From Nanobdellota archaeon (lineage in GTDB: Archaea; Nanobdellota; Nanobdellia; Woesearchaeales; GW2011-AR9), in assembly GCA_018812355.1 (NCBI GenBank), contig JAHJDQ010000182.1, forward strand, positions 1 to 48,543: 48,543 nt of DNA. The letters are read 5' to 3'. A model generated the notes under the pieces. That model searched no databases, was not told the origin of the DNA, and saw nothing but the letters and a program-made list of their open reading frames with translations. Within the stretch, counting starts at the first letter, position 1. Every line of letters starts with the position of its first letter. The translations under genes were made by a program, and so were the position numbers. Below, in pieces: positions 41,251 to 48,543 of this stretch.

Positions 41251-41370
41251 ATGTATCAAACGTCTCGTAAAGGTCTTTGTAGTGTTTGTAATGGCTGTGG
41301 TAGATGCGGTTCTTTAGAACAGATTGCTGGCTCTGCTTTAGATTATGCTGGAACAACAACCCAATATTAA
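41251..41370 (+). CDS. 39-residue microprotein with CxxCxxCxxC motif
   Basis: The frame reads MYQTSRKGLCSVCNGCGRCG followed by a 19-residue tail ending in TTTQY. Four Cys with exact two-residue spacing form the ligand pattern of [4Fe-4S] ferredoxin loops, also usable for zinc. A TATA box at leaderless distance and a clean spacer support expression. It is too short to be a ferredoxin (normally two motifs plus a remote Cys). It precedes the Cys-containing DUF483-like gene by 45 bases. It could be a metal-binding microprotein or a precursor peptide. Confidence 0.6.
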   Translation: MYQTSRKGLCSVCNGCGRCGSLEQIAGSALDYAGTTTQY

Positions 41371-41415
41371 GTTCATTTCCCATAAAAATATAAATTACCA
41401 CCACTTCTTCTCTTT

Positions 41416-42003
41416 ATGATTGACAAACTCTCCTTAATCTTTGGCTCGAAAACTAAAGCCCAAGAGATTGTTTTGCTTTTAAATGACGCTAAACCAGTAG
41501 TCAGACAAGGCTTTTATCCAGAAGAGTTACCTAAAGTAGAACGATTTTGTAAAAATAATTATTTATTTATCGCTAAATCCCGGTTTAAAGTGATTATGGT
41601 TGACAATGGTTCTTATTCAAACAAAGGCCTCCGAATTCCGGAAATGGATAAACGTCCAGGAATGTATTTTGTTTACCTTTCCAAAGATGAAGAGAAAACT
41701 TGGCTGGCAGCCTATCAAGAAATGATGCACAGCGATCGCGAGTTAGGAATTCTCTTAGGTTATCCGGTTTGTTGTGTTGATTATTTCTGTCACAGTTTCA
41801 GTAAAAGTAATGTTGACCCAATGCATAAGCCAACTAATCCCTATACCAATTTAACTAAACGTGATCAAGATTGTGTTTTATTATCCCATTTCCCTTGTAG
41901 TTCTGACTGCGATCATAGTTTACAATTAGCGAGAAAATATTTGAACGTCCTCGCTGACGTGGACAGAAATCGGGCCAGAAAAATCATGGAGAAATTAAGA
42001 TGA
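41416..42003 (+). CDS. DUF483-like archaeal protein
   Basis: The central block RELGILLGYPVCCVDYFCHSF and the later LLSHFPCSSDCDHSLQLARK match my recollection of the archaeal DUF483 pattern (G-x-P-x-CC ... FPC-x3-C). The paired Cys could bind metal. Function is unknown in the family. The gene overlaps the following MBL hydrolase by four bases (ATGA), so they are translationally coupled. Confidence 0.72.
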   Translation: MIDKLSLIFGSKTKAQEIVLLLNDAKPVVRQGFYPEELPKVERFCKNNYLFIAKSRFKVIMVDNGSYSNKGLRIPEMDKRPGMYFVYLSKDEEKTWLAAYQEMMHSDRELGILLGYPVCCVDYFCHSFSKSNVDPMHKPTNPYTNLTKRDQDCVLLSHFPCSSDCDHSLQLARKYLNVLADVDRNRARKIMEKLR

Positions 42004-42557
42004 TTATCAAAACTTTCCAAGGAGGATACGATAACAACTTCGCTTACTTAATCATCGAAAATAATCAATGTGCTTTACTTGATCCTGCAGTACCGGCAGA
42101 AACAATCCTTAATTATATCCAAGAAAATAATTTAACATTAAAATTTATTGTCATAATGCATTCTCATTTTGACCATACTGTTGATTTAGACAAATATCGG
42201 AAACAGGGGATTCTTTTATATGGTCATCCTTCAACAAAAATAGAAATCGATCAAAAAATTGAAGACAAAGACATACTAGAATTGGGCTCATTAAAATTAA
42301 AAGTAATCCATACTCCCGGCCATACTCCTGATGCAATCTGTATTCTCATTGATAACAAATTATTCACTTCTGACACCTTATTTGTTGAATGTTGCGGCAG
42401 AACTGATTTAGAGGGAGGAGATGCAAACCAATTAAAACAATCCTTAAACAAACTAAAACAGTTACCAGATGACACGATGATCTATCCTGGCCATGACTAT
42501 GGTTCAACAAAAACATCTACCATCGGAAAAGAAAAACATAACAACCCTCATTTTTAA
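42000..42557 (+). CDS. Metallo-beta-lactamase-fold hydrolase, glyoxalase II-like
   Basis: The metal site HSHFDHTVDL (HxHxDH), a second ligand His in HTPGHTPDAICI, Asp in SDTLFVECCGRTDL and the last His in YPGHDYGS are all present. The short form (185 aa, no C-terminal helical domain) and GRTD motif match glyoxalase II/persulfide dioxygenase-like hydrolases. The substrate is probably a thioester or related. Start ATG lies within the preceding stop. Confidence 0.88.
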   Translation: MIIKTFQGGYDNNFAYLIIENNQCALLDPAVPAETILNYIQENNLTLKFIVIMHSHFDHTVDLDKYRKQGILLYGHPSTKIEIDQKIEDKDILELGSLKLKVIHTPGHTPDAICILIDNKLFTSDTLFVECCGRTDLEGGDANQLKQSLNKLKQLPDDTMIYPGHDYGSTKTSTIGKEKHNNPHF

Positions 42558-42619
42558 CCAAAAAGTTTATATATTTGTACATAATATAAGTGTATGCACA
42601 CAATTGGGGGTATTATGAA

Positions 42620-42850
42620 ATGAGTACAATGACTTTAGCTGTGGCCGATGAAATGAAACAAAAGATGAATTCCTTTCCAGAAATGAATTGGTCTGAAGTA
42701 GCTCGACAGGCCTTCTCTCAGAAGTTAGAAGACCTTGAATTTCTGCAAAAATTCAAAGAAAAGAGTAAACTTACTGAAGCTGATGCGATGCGACTAGGAG
42801 CAGAAGTAAGCAAAGCAGTAAGCCAAAAGCTACGAAAAAAAGCGAAATAG
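42620..42850 (+). CDS. VapB-like antitoxin
   Basis: MSTMTLAVADEMKQKMNSFP followed by NWSEVARQAFSQKLEDLEFL is a short ribbon-helix-helix-type DNA-binding start, with a Lys-rich helical tail for toxin binding. GGGGGT lies about 9 bases before the ATG at 42620; an upstream in-frame ATG (42590) is less likely. One base separates it from the PIN-domain gene, the standard toxin-antitoxin arrangement. TATA TTTATATATT is near 42567. Confidence 0.82.
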   Translation: MSTMTLAVADEMKQKMNSFPEMNWSEVARQAFSQKLEDLEFLQKFKEKSKLTEADAMRLGAEVSKAVSQKLRKKAK

Positions 42851-42851
42851 A

Positions 42852-43250
42852 ATGGATCTTGTTGTTGATGCAAATGTTATCTTTGCTGTTCTGATTAAAG
42901 ATAGCTTCAGTTCCCATCTTTTGTTTAGTTGGGAGTATCATCTGTTCACCCCTGAATATATTTTCACTGAGTTTGAGAAACATAAAGAAGAACTTCTTGA
43001 TAAAACTGAACGAACAACAACAGAGTTTTTCAGACTTCTTGAAATTCTAAAAAGAAGAATTACTCTTGTTCCTCTTGAGGAATTAACTGATTACGTTGCA
43101 GAAGCAGAAAAGCTTACTCCTGATCCTAAAGACATGGCTTATTTTGCCCTTGCCCTAAAATTAAATTGTGCCATCTGGAGTAATGATAAAAAACTAAAAG
43201 AACAAGATAAAATCAAAGTTTATCCTACTCATGAATTAGTTAAATTATAA
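42852..43250 (+). CDS. VapC-like PIN-domain ribonuclease toxin
   Basis: LVVDANVIFAVL carries the first catalytic Asp, EYIFTEFEKHKEEL the Glu, and DPKDMAYFALALKLNCAIWS the second Asp pair, ending in SNDKKL. This is the complete PIN acidic triad. VapC toxins cut tRNA or rRNA; in a genome with intron-rich tRNAs this is of interest but no target can be assigned. Length 132 is typical. Confidence 0.88.
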   Translation: MDLVVDANVIFAVLIKDSFSSHLLFSWEYHLFTPEYIFTEFEKHKEELLDKTERTTTEFFRLLEILKRRITLVPLEELTDYVAEAEKLTPDPKDMAYFALALKLNCAIWSNDKKLKEQDKIKVYPTHELVKL

Positions 43251-43309
43251 TCTTAAACTTTAAGCAAACTATATAAACCTAAAAATAATTCAAACTAAAA
43301 AGAGGTACT

Positions 43310-44557
43310 ATGGCAGAGATAACTTTATTCATTAATTTTATGATTGCTCTAGCTCTGGGAGCATTAATCGGTTTGGAAAGAGAGTACGCTTCTTATAAAA
43401 AACGTGGCCATGACTATGCGGGGATTAGAACTTTTCCCTTAATTGCTATTTTCGGAACACTTTCTGCTTACTTAGGACAACTAATTTCCATCTGGTTGTT
43501 TGTTATTAGCATGCTTCTTACTGGAATTTTGATTATTGTCGCTTATTTTGTGATGAACAAAATCGACCGTAAACATATCGGGGCAACTTCAGAATTAGCC
43601 GGCTTTATTACTTTTTTCATTGGTGCTTTATGTTTTTATGGTGATTATACCTTAGCAGTAGTTTTAGCGATTGCCATCACAATCATTTTGTTTGCCCGTT
43701 CTATCCTCCATCATTTCGCTGAACGGATTAAACCAGTGGAACTAGCCTCAACCTTAAAATTTGCCGTCGTTGCTTTTGTCATCTTACCTTTCCTACCTAA
43801 CCAAGGTTACGGTCCGATGGAAATGTTTAATCCCTATATTATTTGGTTAATGGTTGTTTTTATTTCTGGGATCGGCTTTTTTGGTTACATCTTAATGAAA
43901 TGGTTCGGCGAGAAAGGGATTACTCTTGCCGGTATTTTAGGTGGTTTAATCAGCAGTACAGCAACCACAACAGGTTTTGCAGAAAGAAGTAAGAAAGCCC
44001 CAAAAATTTATCTTGCCTTAGCTCTCGGAGTAATTCTTGCTAATAGTATTATGTTTATCCGGATTTTAATTGAAGTTTTTGTCTTAAACAGAGAATTGTT
44101 TTTACCATTATTATTACCACTAGGAATATTATTTCTAATTTCAGCAATATTTTCTTACATTTTATGGAAAAAAGTAGTTAAAGAAGTTCCCGGTAAGATG
44201 GATCTTGGAAGTCCATTTACAATCAAACCAGCATTAAAATTTGGAATTTTCTTTGCGGTAATTTTAGCTTTAGTTAAGATAGGCCATTTCTACTTTCAAA
44301 CAAAAGGAGTTTATTTAGTTAGTTTCATTTCCGGTTTTGCGGATGTTGATGCAATTACGGTTTCCTTAGCTAATTTGTCTAAGGATAGTTTAAGTTTAGC
44401 AGTAGCTAAACAAGGAATTGTTTTAGCTGCTTTAACTAACGTTGCCGTTAAGGGCGGAATTGCTTATTGGTTCGGTGGAAAACAATTCGGCAGAATAATC
44501 GCTATTTTCTATGCAGTTTTAATTGTGGTAGGAATTCCTTTAGTATTTTTGTTATAA
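43310..44557 (+). CDS. MgtC/SapB-DUF4010 membrane protein
   Basis: ALALGALIGLEREYASYKKR and YAGIRTFPLIAIFGTL form the MgtC/SapB N-terminal signature. Further hydrophobic helices include GILGGLISSTATTTGFAERS and the DUF4010 end GFADVDAITVSLANLSKDS. The 415 residues give about ten to eleven membrane segments. Family members are linked to magnesium homeostasis or transport, but the biochemical role is unsettled. AGAGGT lies a few bases before the ATG. Confidence 0.88.
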   Translation: MAEITLFINFMIALALGALIGLEREYASYKKRGHDYAGIRTFPLIAIFGTLSAYLGQLISIWLFVISMLLTGILIIVAYFVMNKIDRKHIGATSELAGFITFFIGALCFYGDYTLAVVLAIAITIILFARSILHHFAERIKPVELASTLKFAVVAFVILPFLPNQGYGPMEMFNPYIIWLMVVFISGIGFFGYILMKWFGEKGITLAGILGGLISSTATTTGFAERSKKAPKIYLALALGVILANSIMFIRILIEVFVLNRELFLPLLLPLGILFLISAIFSYILWKKVVKEVPGKMDLGSPFTIKPALKFGIFFAVILALVKIGHFYFQTKGVYLVSFISGFADVDAITVSLANLSKDSLSLAVAKQGIVLAALTNVAVKGGIAYWFGGKQFGRIIAIFYAVLIVVGIPLVFLL

Positions 44558-44560
44558 ATA

Positions 44561-44824
44561 TTAAAAAAATTCTAACTTCGGCTCATCATCCTTTTTCTCT
44601 TTTTCTTTACCTAATTTTAAAAGAGCATTAAAATCAGGCGCCGTATCCGGCTTTTCTTCTGAAGAAGTATTACCAAACATCGTCATCATGTTGGTTGTAT
44701 CAACCGATTCCTTATTCTCCATCAATGAACCACTACCCTTATTATCAAGAATGTGATTAAGAATGTGCATCACTTTACGAATGTCTTCATAGGAATCCTC
44801 TTTTGTATCAATTGTAATTCTCAT
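44561..44824 (-). CDS. Small uncharacterised protein of a DPANN-type family
   Basis: From the ATG at 44824 the protein is 87 residues: MRITIDTKEDSYEDIRKVMH opens a strand-helix unit, then a flexible acidic middle, and DFNALLKLGKEKEKKDDEPK near the end. The upstream 30 codons of open frame are hydrophobic and overlap promoter-like AT-rich DNA, so I exclude them. I recall similar small proteins in Woesearchaeota/Pacearchaeota but no function. Confidence 0.55.
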   Translation of the reverse strand: MRITIDTKEDSYEDIRKVMHILNHILDNKGSGSLMENKESVDTTNMMTMFGNTSSEEKPDTAPDFNALLKLGKEKEKKDDEPKLEFF

Positions 44825-44980
44825 GATTATAAGAAAAGTAAAGTCATATATAATATTTTTGTTGTTTCTTAATAAAAATAAAAGAACATAATAACTGAAA
44901 GTCCCCTTGCTCAATCTTTATTATTAATTATCCTTAAAATCGGAGTAAACTATATAAACAACATCTTCTTTACAAAACAA

Positions 44981-45730
44981 ATGACCCATATAGTCTTATA
45001 CACACTCATTAGTGTAATCATCGTTTCTTTAATTTCTTTGGTGGGCATCTTCTTCCTTTTACTCAAAAAAGATCTCCTTAACAAAACTTTATTGTTTATG
45101 GTTAGCCTTTCTGCCGGTTCATTATTTGGCGGTGCGTTTATTCACTTATTACCGGAAGCAATCGCTGTCCGCGGTTTCACTTTACCAATTTCTTTATCAA
45201 TCCTCGGCGGAATTCTTGTTTTCTTTGTCATTGAAAAAGCGATTCACTGGCGGCATTGTCATATCCCTACTTCACATAGTCATCCACACCATTTAGCGAC
45301 GATGAATTTAATTGGAGATGGAGTGCACAATTTTATTGACGGTTTGATTATCGCTGCAGGTTATATCGTCAGTCCAGCAGTTGGCGTTGCGGCTACTATA
45401 GCCGTTATCTTGCACGAAGTACCGCAAGAAATTAGTGATTTTGGCGTTTTACTTTATTCAGGTTTGTCAAAAGCAAAAGCCCTTTTCTTTAACTTTCTTT
45501 CCGCCTCGATTGCTATTGCCGGAGCTTTGATTGGTTTAATCATTGGGACAAGATCAGAACTGTTTGCTTTACTGATCTTACCTTTTGCCGCTGGTGGCTT
45601 TCTTTACATTGCCGGCTCGGACTTAATTCCTGAATTACATAAAAATTGTGTTGGTAAAGATAACATCATGCACTTTCTTGCTTTAGTTTTAGGTATAGCG
45701 ATTATGTTATTGTTAAAGTTGTTTGCTTGA
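44981..45730 (+). CDS. ZIP-family divalent metal transporter
   Basis: Eight hydrophobic helices, with a His-rich cytoplasmic loop (HWRHCHIPTSHSHPHH) between helices 3 and 4. Helix 4 carries LIGDGVHNFIDGLIIAAGY and helix 5 AVILHEVPQEISDFGVLL, the paired metal sites of ZIP proteins. It imports zinc, iron or manganese. TATA CTATATAAAC at about 44948 is 25-33 bases upstream of the ATG. Confidence 0.93.
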   Translation: MTHIVLYTLISVIIVSLISLVGIFFLLLKKDLLNKTLLFMVSLSAGSLFGGAFIHLLPEAIAVRGFTLPISLSILGGILVFFVIEKAIHWRHCHIPTSHSHPHHLATMNLIGDGVHNFIDGLIIAAGYIVSPAVGVAATIAVILHEVPQEISDFGVLLYSGLSKAKALFFNFLSASIAIAGALIGLIIGTRSELFALLILPFAAGGFLYIAGSDLIPELHKNCVGKDNIMHFLALVLGIAIMLLLKLFA

Positions 45731-45749
45731 GAATTTGGTTTTAATCTTA

Positions 45750-46088
45750 TTATCTACCTAAAGCATTAACCTTTCTTGGACGGTTTTCTACTTTTTCAGG
45801 ATGAGTTTGCTGAGCTACTTCAAATTGTACTTCAAACAATCTTAAGTAGCCTTGAACCAACCCTTTGTCTGATCCATTTACTGAAAGGTCAACCATATTA
45901 TTTTGCGGATCATATTCAGCAACGAAAGTGCATTCCATTTTTTCAAAAGAAAAATCATATCTACTTTCATCATTTGAAACTTCGTATTTTGCTCCAAAAT
46001 CAGTAGCTAAATCCCGCACTACTTGAGCAATATCGATAGAATTACCATTAACATTCACATTGCATTTTTCTGTATAATCTCCAGCCAT
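45750..46088 (-). CDS. Uncharacterised 112-residue protein
   Basis: No family recognised. It appears alpha/beta: an N-terminal strand with NVNVNGNSIDIAQVVRDLAT, a helix, then strands with MECTFVAEYDPQNNMVDLSV, and a helical end rich in Gln/Glu followed by basic RKVNALGR. Cytosolic, no signal. It is convergent with the ZIP gene and follows the methyltransferase gene on its strand by 34 bases. Confidence 0.55.
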   Translation of the reverse strand: MAGDYTEKCNVNVNGNSIDIAQVVRDLATDFGAKYEVSNDESRYDFSFEKMECTFVAEYDPQNNMVDLSVNGSDKGLVQGYLRLFEVQFEVAQQTHPEKVENRPRKVNALGR

Positions 46089-46122
46089 TATTTTTATACT
46101 GGAATAAGAATCATTTATAAAA

Positions 46123-46746
46123 TTAACCTTTCTCCATCCGCCACAAACCCACGTCTATCCTTCTGACTGGTTTGGTATGAAATTTAAACATTTTTTTTAA
46201 CGGAAATTCATACCGCCACAAATCAGTAATCTTAAATTCATGATCACTACTAATCGCTTCTACAAACCTCTTCGTACTGTATTTATGCATCGAATAAACC
46301 ACTTTGGCTGTACTAAATGCTTTTTCTAAAAATATTTTATCAATGTGCTTCTCTTTCGTACCAAACGGCGGATTCTGGACAACTATGTCTACTTCTGCAT
46401 CGAACAAAGTAACGTCTTCAATAATAAATTCTGCCTCACCAATTTCATATTTTTTCTTAATCTGATTGTAATTTTCAATACAAACTTGGATAATCTTCTC
46501 ATCCTTATCTAAGAAATAAACTTTTCGAGCACCCATTAATAACAAACCAATTCCTAATATCCCCGGACCGCAAGCCGCATCAAGAATAATTTTCCCTGCC
46601 ACTTCTCCCTTTAAAGCCATGCTCCAAATCCATTCCGCAGCGATATGGGCAGGAGTAGCATATTGTTCCAATTCAAAAGATGGTTCTGTATACTCCTGCA
46701 ATTTACTCAATTGTATTTCTAAATCTTTCTGTGAACGAATCGTCAT
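46123..46746 (-). CDS. METTL5-like N6-adenine methyltransferase (COG2263 type)
   Basis: Motif I KIILDAACGPGILGIGLLL, motif II VYFLDKDEKI and the catalytic NPPFGTKEKHID (NPPF) are present, preceded by an LEQYATPAHIAAEWIW segment, the QYxTP pattern of this group. Homologue METTL5 methylates one adenine of small-subunit rRNA, and the archaeal group is probably an rRNA methylase. Length 207 is normal. Confidence 0.88.
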   Translation of the reverse strand: MTIRSQKDLEIQLSKLQEYTEPSFELEQYATPAHIAAEWIWSMALKGEVAGKIILDAACGPGILGIGLLLMGARKVYFLDKDEKIIQVCIENYNQIKKKYEIGEAEFIIEDVTLFDAEVDIVVQNPPFGTKEKHIDKIFLEKAFSTAKVVYSMHKYSTKRFVEAISSDHEFKITDLWRYEFPLKKMFKFHTKPVRRIDVGLWRMEKG

Positions 46747-46768
46747 AAGTTAAGAATAAAAGTTTACT

Positions 46769-47584
46769 TTAATAAAGGTTATCATGCGGACTGACTACAT
46801 TATGTAAATGAACATTACTCACCCGAGCATATTGTTGTGTTGTTTTAATGTTCTTATGCCCAAGTAATTTCTGAATTACCGGAAACTCTACTTTATGGTC
46901 AAGTAAATGCGTGGCAAACGAATGTCTTAAGATGTGAGGAGTTACAGTCTTACTTATTCGTGCTTTAGTAGCAGCTTGCTTTAAAACTTCTTGTACTGTT
47001 CGAACAGAAATATGACTATTACTATAAGATCCAAATAAATAACCATTCTGGTAATATTTACTTTTAACATATTCCTCAATCATCCCCATCACTTTATCTG
47101 AAAGAATGGTATATCTGTCTTTATTGCCTTTACCTTGCTTTACTAATAACCTTCTTCTCCCAAAATCAAAATGTTCTAATTTAATTTTTACTAATTCGGA
47201 AACTCTTATTCCCGTAGCGTACAATAATGAGATCATCAATTTATGTTTAACATTTTCAGTAACATCAATCAATCTCTTAATCTCTTCTTGAGATAAAATT
47301 TCTTTAACTGTATCTTCCCGCTTTTGATAAGGTAAATCAGTAAACTTACGTTTCATGATCTTAACATAATAAAAATTCAAGGCATTATGGGCTAAATTAA
47401 TCTGTGAACTGGAAGCTCTTTTAGATTCTAAATACAACAAATACTGACGAACATCAGAACGACAAACTTCCTGCGGCTTCTTTCTACAAAAATTAATAAA
47501 TTTCTGATTATAATATAAATAATTCTTGATTGTCTTTGGAGAATAATTTCTTAACTTACATTCTTCAATTAACGGTTCAAACAT
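46769..47584 (-). CDS. Tyrosine recombinase (XerA/integrase family)
   Basis: The N-terminal SAM-like core-binding domain (CKLRNYSPKTIKNYLYYNQK) precedes the catalytic domain with the full set R..K..H-x-x-R..H..Y: LYATGIRVSEL, QGKGNKDRYT, HILRHSFATHLL, LLGHKNIKTTQQYARV. I set the start at 47584: GGAGG lies 8 bases upstream, and longer starts have worse spacing. At 271 residues it is close to archaeal XerA. It overlaps the upstream zinc-finger gene by 8 bases, so they are coupled. Candidate recombination sites lie upstream at 48010-48114. Confidence 0.9.
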   Translation of the reverse strand: MFEPLIEECKLRNYSPKTIKNYLYYNQKFINFCRKKPQEVCRSDVRQYLLYLESKRASSSQINLAHNALNFYYVKIMKRKFTDLPYQKREDTVKEILSQEEIKRLIDVTENVKHKLMISLLYATGIRVSELVKIKLEHFDFGRRRLLVKQGKGNKDRYTILSDKVMGMIEEYVKSKYYQNGYLFGSYSNSHISVRTVQEVLKQAATKARISKTVTPHILRHSFATHLLDHKVEFPVIQKLLGHKNIKTTQQYARVSNVHLHNVVSPHDNLY

Positions 47585-47909
47585 TTTCATTCCCTCCGTT
47601 CCATTTATGCCAACCTTGGTTATTGTCATAATTTCCTTCACTATTTTTTCTTTTTGGGAATAAACTCCCTCCAGATTTGTGTTGTCCATAAGCAAGTTTA
47701 GCAAAACATTTCTTACATTTTAATTCATAGAAATCATTTCTGTCAACAGTTCTTACCACAAATTGTAACTCTTCATTATGACAAAGTTGACAAGAATCTT
47801 CATCAAACACTTCCTGAAAAATAGCCAGTTCTTTGAACGCATCCTTAACTGAATCAGAGTTAATCTCAACATTTAAGCGTTGGTTTTTTGTTGTGTAGTT
47901 TATTTTCAT
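47577..47909 (-). CDS. Zinc-ribbon protein coupled to the recombinase
   Basis: The 110-residue protein has a four-Cys zinc site: SCQLCHNEELQFVV, then YELKCKKCFAKLAYGQHKSG. A Gly/Asn-rich, Trp-containing tail (NNQGWHKWNGGNENV) follows. Small proteins of this type occur in archaeal and bacterial phages and mobile elements, to my recollection near DNA-handling genes. GAGGTGAT lies 5 bases before the ATG. The stop overlaps the recombinase start, suggesting an accessory role such as a directionality or DNA-binding factor. Confidence 0.7.
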   Translation of the reverse strand: MKINYTTKNQRLNVEINSDSVKDAFKELAIFQEVFDEDSCQLCHNEELQFVVRTVDRNDFYELKCKKCFAKLAYGQHKSGGSLFPKRKNSEGNYDNNQGWHKWNGGNENV

Positions 47910-48230
47910 ATTATCACCTCAGTTTTTTAATTTCTAAACCCGTCGAATTCGGGGGAATTAAAAAATATAATGTTTCATTTATTTACACATAAAAATTACT
48001 TTATAACCTTTACCCGCACTTGTCCAGTGGGTAGTGGCTCGGTAAATTAACATTATTAGAGCTTCTCTCTTAAAAATTTTCTAGAATTAGCGTTTCTTAG
48101 TAGTTGTCCAGTGGCTTACCTCATAATTGATTTTTTTGGGACTGGGGAGCTATATTATAATTTTCTACAAAGTACCAAATCAAATAAACACCCTGCGCCA
48201 ATATTGGCAAAAAATTAAGAGGTGTCTAAA
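47910..48230. promoter_or_regulatory. Recombinase upstream region with repeats and palindromes
   Basis: This 321-base spacer has no gene. It contains two direct repeats of TTGTCCAGTGG (48020-48030 and 48104-48114). The first is inside an inverted repeat with arms TTTACC..CACT and AGTG..GGTAAA (48010-48047). A hairpin CCCG/CGGG lies near 47940-47955, and a perfect 12-bp palindrome GCCAATATTGGC at 48197-48208 sits before the rightmost gene. A TATA-like CTATATTATAA near 48151 would serve that gene. Confidence 0.5.
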
Positions 48231-48425
48231 ATGGACATAACTAAAAGAAATCTAGAAATCTTGGAAGATTATTTCAAGAAAATGCAAAGAATGCTTTATT
48301 GTAAAGCACCACTGGAAAGCAAGCGAAAAATGCTTTACTCAGCTAAATACTGGGCAGAATATTTCATGAGCTTGAATAATCATCTCATTGAGAAAGCTAT
48401 AAAAGAGGGTTGTGTAAGAAAATGA
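48231..48425 (+). CDS. Small helical protein, uncharacterised
   Basis: From the ATG at 48231 (AGAGGT about 6 bases upstream) the frame gives 64 residues: MDITKRNLEILEDYFKKMQR, then YCKAPLESKRKMLYSAKYWA and a Lys-rich end. It appears to be two amphipathic helices with two Cys. No family recognised. It lies beside the recombinase unit, divergently, behind a perfect 12-bp palindrome that could be its operator. The remaining ~118 bases to the window end hold nothing I can identify. Confidence 0.55.
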   Translation: MDITKRNLEILEDYFKKMQRMLYCKAPLESKRKMLYSAKYWAEYFMSLNNHLIEKAIKEGCVRK

Positions 48426-48543
48426 TTTTTATATTTTTCTTTTTTCAATTCCATTCCAAAAACCTTTCTACGCGCAATATTCTTAAGAATCAGTCGTTCC
48501 TGACGTCACTACTAAACATAAACACTGCGCCTAGAAAGCGTTA

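Noticed and set aside
44893..44916. ACTGAAAGTCCCC, identical to the T-loop intron end seen in the tRNAs; possible orphan tRNA 3' half
   Set aside because: No matching acceptor partner, T-stem partner or T-loop 5' side could be found nearby; probably chance, though a search for a split-tRNA 5' half would settle it.
47990..48120. Possible degenerate tRNA (TTGTCCAGTGG resembles a D-arm)
   Set aside because: No acceptor, anticodon or T-arm pairing could be assembled around either copy.
1..48543. CRISPR array, cas genes, rRNA genes or inteins
   Set aside because: No regularly spaced repeats, no cas-like proteins, no rRNA. The polymerase and RtcB genes, frequent intein hosts, are uninterrupted.

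Overview
The window is AT-rich archaeal DNA. Diagnostic genes are a canonical archaeal RNA polymerase operon (rpoH, split rpoB''/rpoB', split rpoA'/rpoA'', rpl30e, nusA, rps12, rps7), L15e, a TFS-like factor, RtcB with archease, Kae1, ZIP and MATE transporters, TATA-box promoters about 25 nt from many start codons, and intron-containing tRNAs. Small compact genes, secreted Cys-rich and cupredoxin-like proteins, a membrane Lon-type protease without ATPase, and several small proteins of a style common in Woesearchaeota/Pacearchaeota make a DPANN archaeon likely. That assignment is inference; no rRNA is present to prove it.

Layout. Positions 1-10650: a partial phospholipase D-like protein, HIT protein, L15e, a CBS-domain protein with a putative ribosome-hibernation tail, a lipase-like hydrolase, a polyprenol kinase-like protein, rtcB-archease-methyltransferase, a Cys-rich surface protein, a TFS-like factor and an unknown membrane protein. 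Positions 10700-12150: tRNA-His, a homing-endonuclease insertion, tRNA-Asp and tRNA-Lys(UUU). Positions 12157-22344: the polymerase/ribosomal operon, interrupted by hairpin-rich insertions. Positions 22454-31680: a carbohydrate island with a GH130 phosphorylase, a mannose-phosphate cupin, glycosyltransferases and a six-hairpin glycosidase, followed by a GlcNAc-type module (PIG-L deacetylase, ROK kinase, NagB, HAD phosphatase). Positions 31793-38940: Dus, tRNA-Lys(CUU), MATE, Kae1, ParA and a Lon-like protease. Positions 38948-48543: an SCP2/cupredoxin-like secreted protein, a D-2-hydroxyacid dehydrogenase, a 39-residue CxxCxxCxxC microprotein, DUF483-like, an MBL hydrolase, VapBC, MgtC/DUF4010, ZIP, an RNA/DNA methyltransferase, and a tyrosine recombinase with a zinc-finger partner.

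Two themes stand out. First, all four tRNA genes carry an intron in the T-loop between nucleotides 59 and 60. tRNA-His appears to have three introns, and a LAGLIDADG endonuclease gene lies at its T-loop intron site, flanked by a 24-bp duplication of the tRNA 3' end. RtcB/archease, the ligase system that joins such exons, is encoded 4 kb away. Second, the window holds a family of palindromic, non-autonomous elements: four copies of 131-246 bp with inverted ends and 7-9 bp target duplications. Each ends 12-15 bp upstream of a TATA box. Three of their internal hairpin modules show compensatory base changes. Smaller hairpin insertions with duplicated junction sequence sit at rpoA'/rpoA'' and nusA/rps12. 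These are the best candidates here for something undescribed.
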